A model generated the notes under the pieces. The model worked only from the letters and a program-made list of their open reading frames with translations, ran no database searches and was not told the DNA's origin. Both the position numbers and the translations under genes were made by a program. A stretch of 38,096 nt of DNA from Desulfovibrionaceae bacterium. Lineage in GTDB: Bacteria > Desulfobacterota > Desulfovibrionia > Desulfovibrionales > Desulfovibrionaceae. Where the stretch lies: the NCBI GenBank assembly GCA_029011315.1, contig JAQXLA010000025.1, positions 1 through 38,096 of the forward strand. Reading direction: 5' to 3'. Shown piece after piece: positions 1 to 7,228 of this stretch (positions within the stretch are counted from its first letter, which is position 1; each line of letters begins with the position of its first letter).

Positions 1-324
1 GAGGCAGAAAACGGCATGAAAAAAAATAGTGAAGAGGGCGGAGGTTGAATTTTTGGAAAGAAGATGAGACAGAGTTTCCGCCGCATAGGCTGAAACAGTT
101 GTGAAGGATCCGAGAAAGCCTGTTCCTATGCCTGCGGACAGTGAGTCTGCAATGTGTTTTCTGATGGATAAGCTTCGGAAAAAGCCCATGAAGAAGCAGC
201 CGCAGCCGTTGATCCAGAGCAGGGTAAATGGAATATCGAGATTTGAGAGAAGGGTATCCGTGAGATAGCGGCAAGCTGATCCCAGTGCGCCTCCAAGCAT
301 GACGCATACGGCTAGATGAAACAC
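1..324 (-). CDS. crcB: Second CrcB/Fluc fluoride channel subunit, partial at window edge
   Basis: Fluc channels export fluoride through a dual-topology dimer in the inner membrane. The 108 visible residues show the family pattern: an N-terminal GGALGSACRY helix, a central helix with the conserved Asn (WINGCG) and a GFLGSFTT break. I chose the GTG at 324 because GGAG lies 7 bases upstream and the frame runs open from there; it overlaps the end of the upstream crcB by 13 bases, so the two are probably translated together. The usual TTFSTF Phe-box reads TTVSAY, so both pore-lining Phe positions are changed. The C-terminus lies outside the window. Two adjacent crcB genes often encode heterodimers; that this pair does so is inferred. 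Confidence 0.85.
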   Translation of the reverse strand, partial: MFHLAVCVMLGGALGSACRYLTDTLLSNLDIPFTLLWINGCGCFFMGFFRSLSIRKHIADSLSAGIGTGFLGSFTTVSAYAAETLSHLLSKNSTSALFTIFFHAVFCL

Positions 325-683
325 AGTTTTACTCCGAAATATCCCGAAGCGGCCAGCATGGGCGAACAAAGAAGAGTCAGAATCCAGTATGCTGCTGCGG
401 ATCCGGTTTTGTTTTTTTGCAGCAGGCTGAACGTTTCGAACGAAAAAGTTGAAAATGTGGTCAGCGCGCCCAGGAAGCCCCGGGAGATCCACAAATGGAC
501 AGGGCTTTCACCGTGCGATTCTGAAAAAGCCAACAGCACGCCCATGAGAAAAGAACCGAAGGCATTGACCAGTATTGTGCCAGCAAGCGGATTATGAAGG
601 GAAGAGACACACTGAACGGCTATGGCAAAGCGCAGCAGTGCCCCGCAGGCTCCTCCGGCCGCGATGGCCAGCATTGTGTTCAT
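312..683 (-). CDS. crcB: CrcB/Fluc fluoride channel subunit
   Basis: This is a small four-helix membrane protein of 123 residues, the normal family length, that lets fluoride leave the cytoplasm. Seen in the sequence: GGACGALLRF near the N-terminus, the conserved Asn in VNAFGSFLMG, and the canonical GFLGALTTFSTFSFE with both Phe-box residues. The ATG overlaps the nadD stop as ATGA (680-683), indicating translational coupling, and its end overlaps the second crcB. I saw no convincing fluoride riboswitch upstream of the operon, so fluoride control is not supported by what I can read. Confidence 0.92.
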   Translation of the reverse strand: MNTMLAIAAGGACGALLRFAIAVQCVSSLHNPLAGTILVNAFGSFLMGVLLAFSESHGESPVHLWISRGFLGALTTFSTFSFETFSLLQKNKTGSAAAYWILTLLCSPMLAASGYFGVKLCFI

Positions 684-1399
684 TGAGGATCTCCGACTGG
701 TGCCTCATTCCAGATTTTTGTGATTTCATCGCGATGAGCTTCCAGATATTGCAGTGCAGAATGGGGAATAAAACGGGAAATATCGCCTCCAGCCATCCAT
801 ACGGAGCGGAGATGCGAGGAACTGACTTGCAAGTGCGGCAGAGGAAAAAAATAGCAGCGATAGCTCATGCCATTTGGAGAAGCTTCAAGCAGGGATCCGT
901 TCTGCTTGATCACGGATCCAGGCCAATATGCTTCTACCGATGATTTGAAGGCTTCTGCTTCGCGTCCGGATCTTGGAGCTACGAACAGATGTGTCAGCTT
1001 GGGAAGCTCCATCCCCCGATACCAGGTACGCAGCAGGGTGAAGTCTTCTCCTCCAAGAGCAAAGACAGGTTCGGTTTGGGGATGTTTTTTCCGGAAAGCG
1101 GTAAGGAGATTCCATGTGTATGAAGGGGGAGTCAGTTCGGCCTCCAGGGACGAGATGCAGAGACGATTGTCTGCCGTATCCTGAAGAGCGGCTTTGAGGA
1201 TCGTAATTCTCGTTGCAAAAGGCAGAATGCCGGATGCCGCTTTGTGAGGAGGCACGGTGCAGGGCATCAGCAGAACCTGCTGAAGATGGAGAGTGTCCGC
1301 CATGGATCTGGCAAAACGCAGATGGCCGATATGAATAGGATTGAATGTGCCGCCGAGAATACCGATGCGCTGCGGATGGGTTTGCATAAAGAGAAACAT
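680..1399 (-). CDS. nadD: Nicotinate-nucleotide adenylyltransferase
   Basis: NadD transfers AMP from ATP to nicotinate mononucleotide, making deamido-NAD in the cytoplasm. The nucleotidyltransferase signature GGTFNPIHIGH is at about residues 16-26, and a C-terminal SSSHLRS matches the ISSTxIR loop of the family. Length (239 residues) is slightly above average because of the N-terminus. Two in-frame starts are possible, ATG 1399 and ATG 1387; only an AGG just before the first is visible, which would suit the second start (12-base spacing) about as poorly. First gene of the nadD-crcB-crcB operon. Confidence 0.92.
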   Translation of the reverse strand: MFLFMQTHPQRIGILGGTFNPIHIGHLRFARSMADTLHLQQVLLMPCTVPPHKAASGILPFATRITILKAALQDTADNRLCISSLEAELTPPSYTWNLLTAFRKKHPQTEPVFALGGEDFTLLRTWYRGMELPKLTHLFVAPRSGREAEAFKSSVEAYWPGSVIKQNGSLLEASPNGMSYRCYFFPLPHLQVSSSHLRSVWMAGGDISRFIPHSALQYLEAHRDEITKIWNEAPVGDPQ

Positions 1400-1536
1400 C
1401 CTGTCAGTAACATGGACTAGGAAACATCTATTGATTTCATCATCGTTGCTATGATAAAGTATTTACTGTACTTTCGCAATGTGAAAGAAAAATTTTTTAG
1501 CCGACTCATGATTTTTGCCTTAACGACGGAGCCGTC

Positions 1537-2283
1537 ATGTCTAAAACATTCGCGTATATTCCGACAATGCATCGGGAATTCCGTCCCCATGTTCTGAAAA
1601 GTATTCCTGTTCTCTGTATCTGCCGTGAAGAAGCGCAGCCTGGAGACATCGTTCCGGAATGGGCATATTCCAGAAGAGAAATTGATGCCTGTGCAGCAGA
1701 TTTGGAACGGCTGGACGCCATGCAGACGAAATTCGCCTTTCCTGAGAGGAAAATGTCGGCTGATGAAGCTGGAGATTTGGCTGGTTTTGCAAGAAGGGAA
1801 CGGCTTCCTGAAATAGATGCCGCTGAGGCACGCGCCCGGAAAATTCTACTCCTCGGCTATATTCAGGAAGAGAGGATTTTGGCTGCGAGAGAAGCCGCAA
1901 GCAGCTTTCTGGATCAGGCGTCAGTGCTGAGGAAGCATTTTGAAGGGAATTTAGAAGAAGATGAAAACCTGCCTGCGGATATGTTTCAGAATTTTTTCCC
2001 CGACGGCGGGATAGACATGTTGCCAAACTGGAGAATTATGCTGGGGGCCATGCTTTTTGCGCTGCCGGAAGATAGTGTCCTTGTAACGGACGACCCGCGC
2101 ATACTGAAAGACAGAGATCTTGTGTTTGATGAGTTTCCCGATACAGAGGAAAAGGAGAGACTTCCTCAGGGACTTGCGTTTCGCGCCACAACCATTTCTG
2201 CCGGAACACTTGTGGGAAGCAGGGAAATACAGTCTGCGCGCCGCATTCGGGTTGTTGTCGCTGATATGGGGGCAAAGGCATGA
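1537..2283 (+). CDS. Unrecognised 248-residue protein, first gene of HAD/HD-GYP operon
   Basis: I do not recognise this family. The protein is soluble-looking, acidic and rich in Glu/Ala in the middle (about residues 75-140), which should be largely helical. It has no signal peptide or membrane segment, and two Cys in a CICRE stretch near residue 27. The C-terminal third (SVLVTDDPRIL onward) looks like a compact alpha/beta part. GGAG stands 5 bases before the ATG. The end overlaps the HAD gene by four bases (ATGA), so the two are probably coupled and functionally linked. No function is proposed. Confidence 0.7.
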   Translation: MSKTFAYIPTMHREFRPHVLKSIPVLCICREEAQPGDIVPEWAYSRREIDACAADLERLDAMQTKFAFPERKMSADEAGDLAGFARRERLPEIDAAEARARKILLLGYIQEERILAAREAASSFLDQASVLRKHFEGNLEEDENLPADMFQNFFPDGGIDMLPNWRIMLGAMLFALPEDSVLVTDDPRILKDRDLVFDEFPDTEEKERLPQGLAFRATTISAGTLVGSREIQSARRIRVVVADMGAKA

Positions 2284-2975
2284 ATGCTGAAAGGCTGGAA
2301 ATATCCCTGAAACGCTGCTTCCCCCGTGGTTTGACGGGATTGATTTTTGACTGCGACGGTGTGCTGATCAATTCGTTTGAAGCGAACCGAAGTTATTATA
2401 ATCGGTTGCTTCAGGAATTCGGGCATCCTCCGATGACAGAAGAGCAGGCGGCGTATACGCAGATGTCGACGGCCTATCAGGCATTGGAGCATATTTTTCC
2501 GCCTGAGGAAATGCCTGAGTTGCTGTATGTCGCGGAGCATAAGATTCTGTATAGCGAGTACGCTCTGCCGCGTCTGAAGCTGGAAGAAGGTGTTGTGTCG
2601 TGTTTGAGAAGTCTGCATGCGATGGGAATCCGGCTTGGCATCCATACTAACCGTTCTTCAGGCATGTGGGATGTGCTGGATAGATTTTCACTGAGAGACT
2701 TGTTCGATCCGGTGATGACCGTAGAGAGAGTACGCCCCAAACCTGATCCGGACGGAGTTATTCAAACGCTGGCTCTCTGGGGTGCTGAAGGGGCGTGCGT
2801 TGGATTTATCGGAGACAGTCCAACGGATATGGCAGCGGCTTGCGGCGGTGGAACGGTGCGTATTGCCTATCGGCGATCTGATTTGAATGCGGATGTGCAT
2901 TTTGACAGCTATGCCGTTTTTCAGGATGCTGTACAGAATCTGTCTGTACTGAAAACAAACTCAGAGCCGCGGTAG
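2280..2975 (+). CDS. HAD-superfamily phosphatase, phosphoglycolate-phosphatase-like
   Basis: A haloacid-dehalogenase-fold hydrolase of 231 residues, probably a small-molecule phosphatase. All four HAD motifs are visible: I, FDCDGVLINS with the nucleophile Asp near residue 24; II, HTNRSSG near 122; III, the Lys in RPKPDPDG near 155; IV, GDSPTD near 178. The helical cap between motifs I and II is of the C1 type (the Gph/PpaX-like subgroup). It is translationally coupled to the preceding unknown gene and ends 7 bases before the HD-GYP gene. The substrate cannot be read from sequence. Confidence 0.88.
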   Translation: MNAERLEISLKRCFPRGLTGLIFDCDGVLINSFEANRSYYNRLLQEFGHPPMTEEQAAYTQMSTAYQALEHIFPPEEMPELLYVAEHKILYSEYALPRLKLEEGVVSCLRSLHAMGIRLGIHTNRSSGMWDVLDRFSLRDLFDPVMTVERVRPKPDPDGVIQTLALWGAEGACVGFIGDSPTDMAAACGGGTVRIAYRRSDLNADVHFDSYAVFQDAVQNLSVLKTNSEPR

Positions 2976-2982
2976 AAAGAGA

Positions 2983-4107
2983 GTGAGTAACGCAATATTT
3001 CAAAAGCAGAACATTTTAATTATTGATGATTCTGAGATAAATCTCAAAATCCTTTCGTATATGCTGCAGGATCATTACCATCTGGAGATCGCCTGCGGGG
3101 GCAGGGAAGGGATTGAAAAGATCATGTATTTCGGACAAAAGCTGGATCTGATTCTTTTGGATTTGGTGATGCCGGAAGTCGATGGATTTGATGTCCTGCA
3201 TGAAATGAAACATTTGAAGCTCATAAATAAAATTCCTGTTATTATTATTTCAAACGATAACAGTTCTGAAACATTGCATAGAGGCTATGTTGAAGGGGCT
3301 ATGGAGTTTTTAGAGCGCGGCATACAGAAAACAGTGCTTCTGCGCCGTATTCAGAATATTCTTGAGATTCAAAAATATTACCTTTTGCAGCATCAGCGTT
3401 CTCAGCAGACACAGGAACAGGATGCACTCGTTCTGATCAATATTTTAAGCAGCTTGGTGGAATTTCGCAGCAGTGAAAGTGGACCGCATATGTTTCATCT
3501 GATCGGACTGACGAAGTTCTTTCTGAACGCACTGCTGGAGTATACCGATCGCTATGTTATTTCCCGGACAGACTGCAATCTCATTGCGATTGCATCGTCT
3601 CTTCATGATATCGGAAAACTGTCTGTGCCTGATGCCGTTCTCAAAAAGCCCGAAAAACTGACTTGCTCAGAGTTTGAGATCATGAAGCAACATGCCTTAG
3701 AAGGTGCGGAAATGCTGGCTCATATGCCGCTATTTCCTCAGGATAGAATGATCTGTTTTGCGTATAAGATAGCCCGCTGGCATCACGAGCGCTGGGACGG
3801 CAGGGGATATCCTGATGGCCTGGCTGGAGATGCTGTTCCGATCGCCGTACAGGTAGTTTCCCTGGCAGATGCCTATGATGCGCTCAGAAGCGAAAGAGTA
3901 TATAAACCAAGTTTCAGTCACGAAAAAAGCGTTGCTATGATTCTTAACGGAGAGTGTGGGATCTTTAATCCTGTGCTGTTCAGGCTGTTGCGGGAATATT
4001 CAGAAAATTTAAACAGTTTTTTCAAAGAGATGCTGTCTCTTCTGAGTCAGGCTTCAAGCTCGATCAGAGATCTTCTGGAATTGCCTGATAGATTTCTGGA
4101 AAAGTAA
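2983..4107 (+). CDS. Response regulator with HD-GYP domain
   Basis: Receiver (about residues 8-125) fused to an HD-GYP domain (about 150-340); such proteins usually hydrolyse cyclic-di-GMP. The receiver has the acidic pair D15/D16 and phosphoacceptor D60 (LILLDLVMPEVDG). The normal Lys-Pro pair near the last strand reads FLERGI, so the conserved Lys is replaced by Arg and the Pro by Gly, which may alter phosphorylation output. The catalytic part keeps HDIGKL (208-209), HHE (267-269) and the GRGYPDGL signature, so enzymatic activity is plausible. Start is the GTG at 2983, preceded by a weak AAAGAGA. The Hpt gene follows after 28 bases and could supply the phosphate. Confidence 0.92.
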   Translation: MSNAIFQKQNILIIDDSEINLKILSYMLQDHYHLEIACGGREGIEKIMYFGQKLDLILLDLVMPEVDGFDVLHEMKHLKLINKIPVIIISNDNSSETLHRGYVEGAMEFLERGIQKTVLLRRIQNILEIQKYYLLQHQRSQQTQEQDALVLINILSSLVEFRSSESGPHMFHLIGLTKFFLNALLEYTDRYVISRTDCNLIAIASSLHDIGKLSVPDAVLKKPEKLTCSEFEIMKQHALEGAEMLAHMPLFPQDRMICFAYKIARWHHERWDGRGYPDGLAGDAVPIAVQVVSLADAYDALRSERVYKPSFSHEKSVAMILNGECGIFNPVLFRLLREYSENLNSFFKEMLSLLSQASSSIRDLLELPDRFLEK

Positions 4108-4135
4108 GCGGTTCAGATAAATGAGGAAAATAGCA

Positions 4136-4495
4136 GTGAGCATTCAGACATGTTACGATGAACTGGGCGGAAATTACGCAGAAATCCTTTCCAGATTGGG
4201 AAGAGAAGATATGATTCGCCGTTTTGGGCTGATGTTTTTAAAGGATAGTACATTTGCGGATCTGCGCAGTGCTTTGCAGAATGGCGATACGGATCAAGCT
4301 TTCCGTTCCGCGCACACGCTAAAGGGCGTTTGTAAAAATTTGAGTTTTACAGCTTTGGACAAAGAAGTGGACAGCCTTGTAGAAATACTGCGCAATGGCC
4401 ATTTGGAAGAAGGGCGGAAACAGTTTCAGCATGCGGATTGTGTTTATGAGAAAACCATATCCGCCTTGCGCAGGCTTCAGGATGAGGAAGAGTAG
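4136..4495 (+). CDS. Hpt-domain histidine phosphotransfer protein
   Basis: A single small Hpt domain of about 119 residues that shuttles phosphate between a sensor kinase and a response regulator. The motif SAHTLKGVCKNL carries the phospho-His, followed by the usual second helix pair. I prefer GTG 4136 because AGGA lies 8 bases upstream and the protein then begins SIQTCYDELGGNYAEIL, typical of small Hpt proteins; ATG 4121 in the same frame has no ribosome-binding site. It sits directly downstream of the HD-GYP regulator, its likely partner. No kinase gene is in the window. Confidence 0.85.
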   Translation: MSIQTCYDELGGNYAEILSRLGREDMIRRFGLMFLKDSTFADLRSALQNGDTDQAFRSAHTLKGVCKNLSFTALDKEVDSLVEILRNGHLEEGRKQFQHADCVYEKTISALRRLQDEEE

Positions 4496-4503
4496 TACAA
4501 ACT

Positions 4504-4998
4504 CTACAGTCTGCGGCCTTCACAGGCCAGAAGGTAGGCTCTCAGCTCGTTGTCGCGCAGTCCTTCACCTGTGCTGTTCTGCCTTGAAACCCCGATAATA
4601 CGGTGCGAAGGCACCAGAAGAGGCCATGGGTTATTGATTGCAGCAGTTTCGACATGGCGGGCGGCTCGGGGCATTCCCAGCTTTTCGGCAATATCCTGTG
4701 TGCCTCGAATGGATCCGTAAGGGATAGATTGTACATATTGGCAAACTCGCGTTGCAAACGGAGTCAGACGACGCAGACACAGGTGTTCTTCCGGCCAGAA
4801 AGGCTTATATCCCTGTTCGAAACGCAGAAGTTCCATGTGCCAGAGATCATTGGTGCAATGGGGGATACGGCGATGTGCGACATAAAGATCTGCTGTCCAG
4901 CCGATTGTGATGTTAAGGAGCTCGTCGTTTTCCCTGTTGAGAATAAGGCTGATGGCATTGCCTTGAACAAATTCTTCCATGATATGAAACTTTTTCAA
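4504..4998 (-). CDS. Alkyltransferase-like (ATL) protein, MGMT fold with Ser in place of catalytic Cys
   Basis: The C-terminal domain (about residues 76-160) is that of O6-alkylguanine-DNA alkyltransferase: PYGSIRGTQDIAEKLG, the helix-turn-helix with RAARHVETAAINNP, and the active-site loop. That loop reads VPSHRIIG: Ser131 (codon TCG at 4606-4608) replaces the alkyl-accepting Cys of PCHR. Alkyltransferase-like proteins with PSHR, PWHR or PAHR motifs bind O6-alkylguanine and flag it for nucleotide excision repair rather than repairing it. The 75-residue N-terminal part resembles the Ogt N-domain. It converges with the Hpt gene, 8 bases apart, and is divergent from rnhB. Role as damage sensor is inferred from the family. 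Confidence 0.85.
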   Translation of the reverse strand: MKKFHIMEEFVQGNAISLILNRENDELLNITIGWTADLYVAHRRIPHCTNDLWHMELLRFEQGYKPFWPEEHLCLRRLTPFATRVCQYVQSIPYGSIRGTQDIAEKLGMPRAARHVETAAINNPWPLLVPSHRIIGVSRQNSTGEGLRDNELRAYLLACEGRRL

Positions 4999-5034
4999 AT
5001 AATATTTTTTAAACTTTAATTTTTATAAAATTAT

Positions 5035-5694
5035 ATGCTTCTGTCAATAGATGGTACTGGATCCGAAATACCGAATCTCCTTCCCGCGGCAGGCGTCGAC
5101 GAAGTCGGTCGTGGCTGTCTGGCCGGGCCTGTGGTTGCTGCGGCTGTGATCCTGCCTGAGTCATGTCGGATTGAAGGGCTTGCGGATTCCAAAACGCTTT
5201 CGGCAGCGCAGAGGGATTTTTTGGCTGCTTCAATTCGCCTTCAAGCTGTAAGCTGGGGGATTGGGGTCATCAGCGCAGGGGAAATTGATCGCGTCAATAT
5301 TCTTCAGGCTTCGGTCAAGGCCATGAGTCGTGCTGTCTGCAAGCTTCGGCCGCATCCCCGGCTTCTGCTTATCGATGGAAGCAAAACAATTCCCGATGTT
5401 CTTTTTGCCCGTACCTGTCTGAAGGACCGCCTTCCGAAACAGAGGTCTGTCATTAAAGGAGACGCGCGGATTCCGGCGGTTTCCGCAGCTTCAATTCTGG
5501 CAAAAGTCTTTCGGGACAGATTGATGGATTTTCTGGATCTGCGGTATCCGGGTTACGGGTTTGCAGAGAATAAAGGGTATGGCACAGGGGAACATCTTGA
5601 AGCCTTGCGGCGGGCTGGTCCCTGTCCGCAGCATCGGCGTTCCTTCAAAGGTGTTCTGATTGAACCGCAACGAGGAAGTCTGTTCAGTCTGTAA
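5035..5694 (+). CDS. rnhB: Ribonuclease HII
   Basis: Cleaves RNA in RNA-DNA hybrids and removes single ribonucleotides from DNA. The signature [20 protein letters not shown] holds catalytic Asp22 and Glu23; a further Asp is in LLLIDGS and another in the helix [16 protein letters not shown]. The length of 219 residues is typical. ATG 5035 has no clear ribosome-binding site and sits in a very AT-rich stretch; no other in-frame start lies before the conserved DEVGRG. The gene stands alone on its strand, without the rplS that often precedes it. Confidence 0.93.
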   Translation: MLLSIDGTGSEIPNLLPAAGVDEVGRGCLAGPVVAAAVILPESCRIEGLADSKTLSAAQRDFLAASIRLQAVSWGIGVISAGEIDRVNILQASVKAMSRAVCKLRPHPRLLLIDGSKTIPDVLFARTCLKDRLPKQRSVIKGDARIPAVSAASILAKVFRDRLMDFLDLRYPGYGFAENKGYGTGEHLEALRRAGPCPQHRRSFKGVLIEPQRGSLFSL

Positions 5695-5849
5695 GCTGGA
5701 GATATTTGAATTGTGTACGCAATACTGATAGGGTGTGAATCGGCAGACGCCAGTTTTTCTTGCGGGATAAAGCTGAAAAACATACAAATACAGATGAGGA
5801 AGACCGCAAAGGCGGTAGATGCAGACAGATAACACTGTGAGGAGAAAAA

Positions 5850-7070
5850 ATGCCAACTTCCCTTGAAAAACTTCCTGTTGCAGAAATGATGCGTCGGCTG
5901 GAAAGGTGTCGAACCCTGGCGGCTTCGATGATTCCTCAGGCAGGCGGGCTTTTGATTTGTTCAAGACCAAATATTTACTATCTAACCGGGACGTTGGCTC
6001 TGGGGCTGCTGTGGATCCCGATGAACGGTTCTCCCGTTTTGATGGTGCGCAAGGGGCTTGAACGGGCTAAATTGGAATCCCCCTGCACGAATATTGCTTC
6101 TTTTCGTTCCTATCGGGATATTGTGGGGATCTGCAGCGATTTCGGAAGCCCTCTGACGCCGGTCATTGCTGTTGACAAAAACGGTTTTACATGGAGCATG
6201 TCTGAAATGCTTCAGGGACGTGTCGCAGATACGAGTTTCCTGGCCTGTGACGGTGTGCTTTCCAGAGCTAAGGCCGTAAAATCGGAATGGGAGCTGAATA
6301 AAATGCGTCTCTGCGGTTCCCGGCATCGCAGGGCTCTGGAAGAGCTGATTCCTGAACGGATTCATCCGGGAATGACGGAATTGGAGATCGCCGAAACGGC
6401 TTTGAAGATCTTTTTGGAATGCGGCAGCAGCGGAATGATTCGTATGAATGCTCATGGAGAGGAAAATTACGCGGGATATGTTTCGGCAGGTGATTCTGGT
6501 AATTATCCGACGTATTACGACGGACCTCTCGGTTGCCGTGGACTGCATCCGGCGATGCCTTTCCTGGGAGATGCCGGAACGGTCTGGCATGAAAATCAGC
6601 CTTTGACAACGGATCTGGGATTCAGTGTTGAGGGATATACAACTGATCGTACGCTGGTGTACTGGGCTGAAGGCGTGGCGATGCCCGATGTGCTGCGCCG
6701 GGCTCAGGATGCGTGCATGCGCGTTATGGAAGAGACGGCTGCGGCACTGAAGCCCGGAGCTATTCCCTTTGAAATATGGGAAAGAGCGCAGGCAATTGCG
6801 GCTGAAGAAGGTTTTGCAGACGTGTTTATGGGAGCTGGAAAGGATCGCGTTGCGTTCCTTGGCCATGGCATCGGTTTGGCTATGGATGAATTTCCTGTTT
6901 TTGCCAAAGGATTTATGGAACCTCTGGAACAGGGCATGACTGTCGCTATCGAGCCAAAAATTGGCGTTCCAGGTCTCGGCATGATGGGAGTGGAGCATAC
7001 GTTTGAGATCACTGCGGACGGTGCGCTCTCCCTGACCGGCGATCTGCGTGACGTTTGCTTTGTAGGTTAA
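5850..7070 (+). CDS. M24-family metallopeptidase (Xaa-Pro aminopeptidase/creatinase fold)
   Basis: A two-domain protein of 406 residues: an N-terminal creatinase-like domain (about 1-150) and a pita-bread metallopeptidase domain. Metal ligands are visible as Asp in TTDLGFSVEGYTTDRTLVYW, His in GHGIGLAMDE, and Glu in VAIEPKIG and VEHTFEIT, the set expected for a dinuclear-metal enzyme. Such proteins cleave X-Pro dipeptides or N-termini in the cytoplasm. GAGGAG stands 6 bases before the ATG. It is likely monocistronic; the 155 bases upstream contain only a short ACCGC/GCGGT hairpin and no promoter I would defend. PepP, PepQ and creatinase cannot be told apart here. Confidence 0.88.
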   Translation: MPTSLEKLPVAEMMRRLERCRTLAASMIPQAGGLLICSRPNIYYLTGTLALGLLWIPMNGSPVLMVRKGLERAKLESPCTNIASFRSYRDIVGICSDFGSPLTPVIAVDKNGFTWSMSEMLQGRVADTSFLACDGVLSRAKAVKSEWELNKMRLCGSRHRRALEELIPERIHPGMTELEIAETALKIFLECGSSGMIRMNAHGEENYAGYVSAGDSGNYPTYYDGPLGCRGLHPAMPFLGDAGTVWHENQPLTTDLGFSVEGYTTDRTLVYWAEGVAMPDVLRRAQDACMRVMEETAAALKPGAIPFEIWERAQAIAAEEGFADVFMGAGKDRVAFLGHGIGLAMDEFPVFAKGFMEPLEQGMTVAIEPKIGVPGLGMMGVEHTFEITADGALSLTGDLRDVCFVG

Positions 7071-7132
7071 CGATACTGCACGGCTCATGGTGCGAATTTC
7101 TTTGAAAGAAAGGCGAAAAAAAGATTTTTACC

Positions 7133-7159
7133 TTGTCAAAAAAAACAGAACAGGATAAG
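7133..7159 (+). promoter_or_regulatory. Possible sigma70-type promoter for the SNF2 helicase
   Basis: TTGTCA (7133-7138) and GATAAG (7154-7159) are separated by 15 bases of A-rich sequence, about 70 bases before the proposed start. The -10 is only a 4/6 match and the spacing is short, so this is weak. Confidence 0.25.
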
Positions 7160-7228
7160 TAAAACTTTTGAAATCGCTGCAATTTTCAGATAGAAATGCT
7201 GATATTTGAGGAAGAGGGAAGCCGCGCC

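Noticed and set aside
1400-1536. Fluoride riboswitch before nadD-crcB
   Set aside because: I could not find the conserved pseudoknot elements; only AT-rich sequence is visible.
5003-5030. Fourth copy of TTAAAG-N5-CTTTAA before rnhB
   Set aside because: Only one half-site (ACTTTAA) is present; the left half does not match.
5695-5849. Riboswitch or small RNA before the M24 peptidase
   Set aside because: Only a 5-bp ACCGC/GCGGT hairpin is visible; no known riboswitch core matched by eye.
5982-7088. Long 368-codon frame on the minus strand
   Set aside because: Antisense to the M24 peptidase, His/Arg/Ser-rich with no family likeness.
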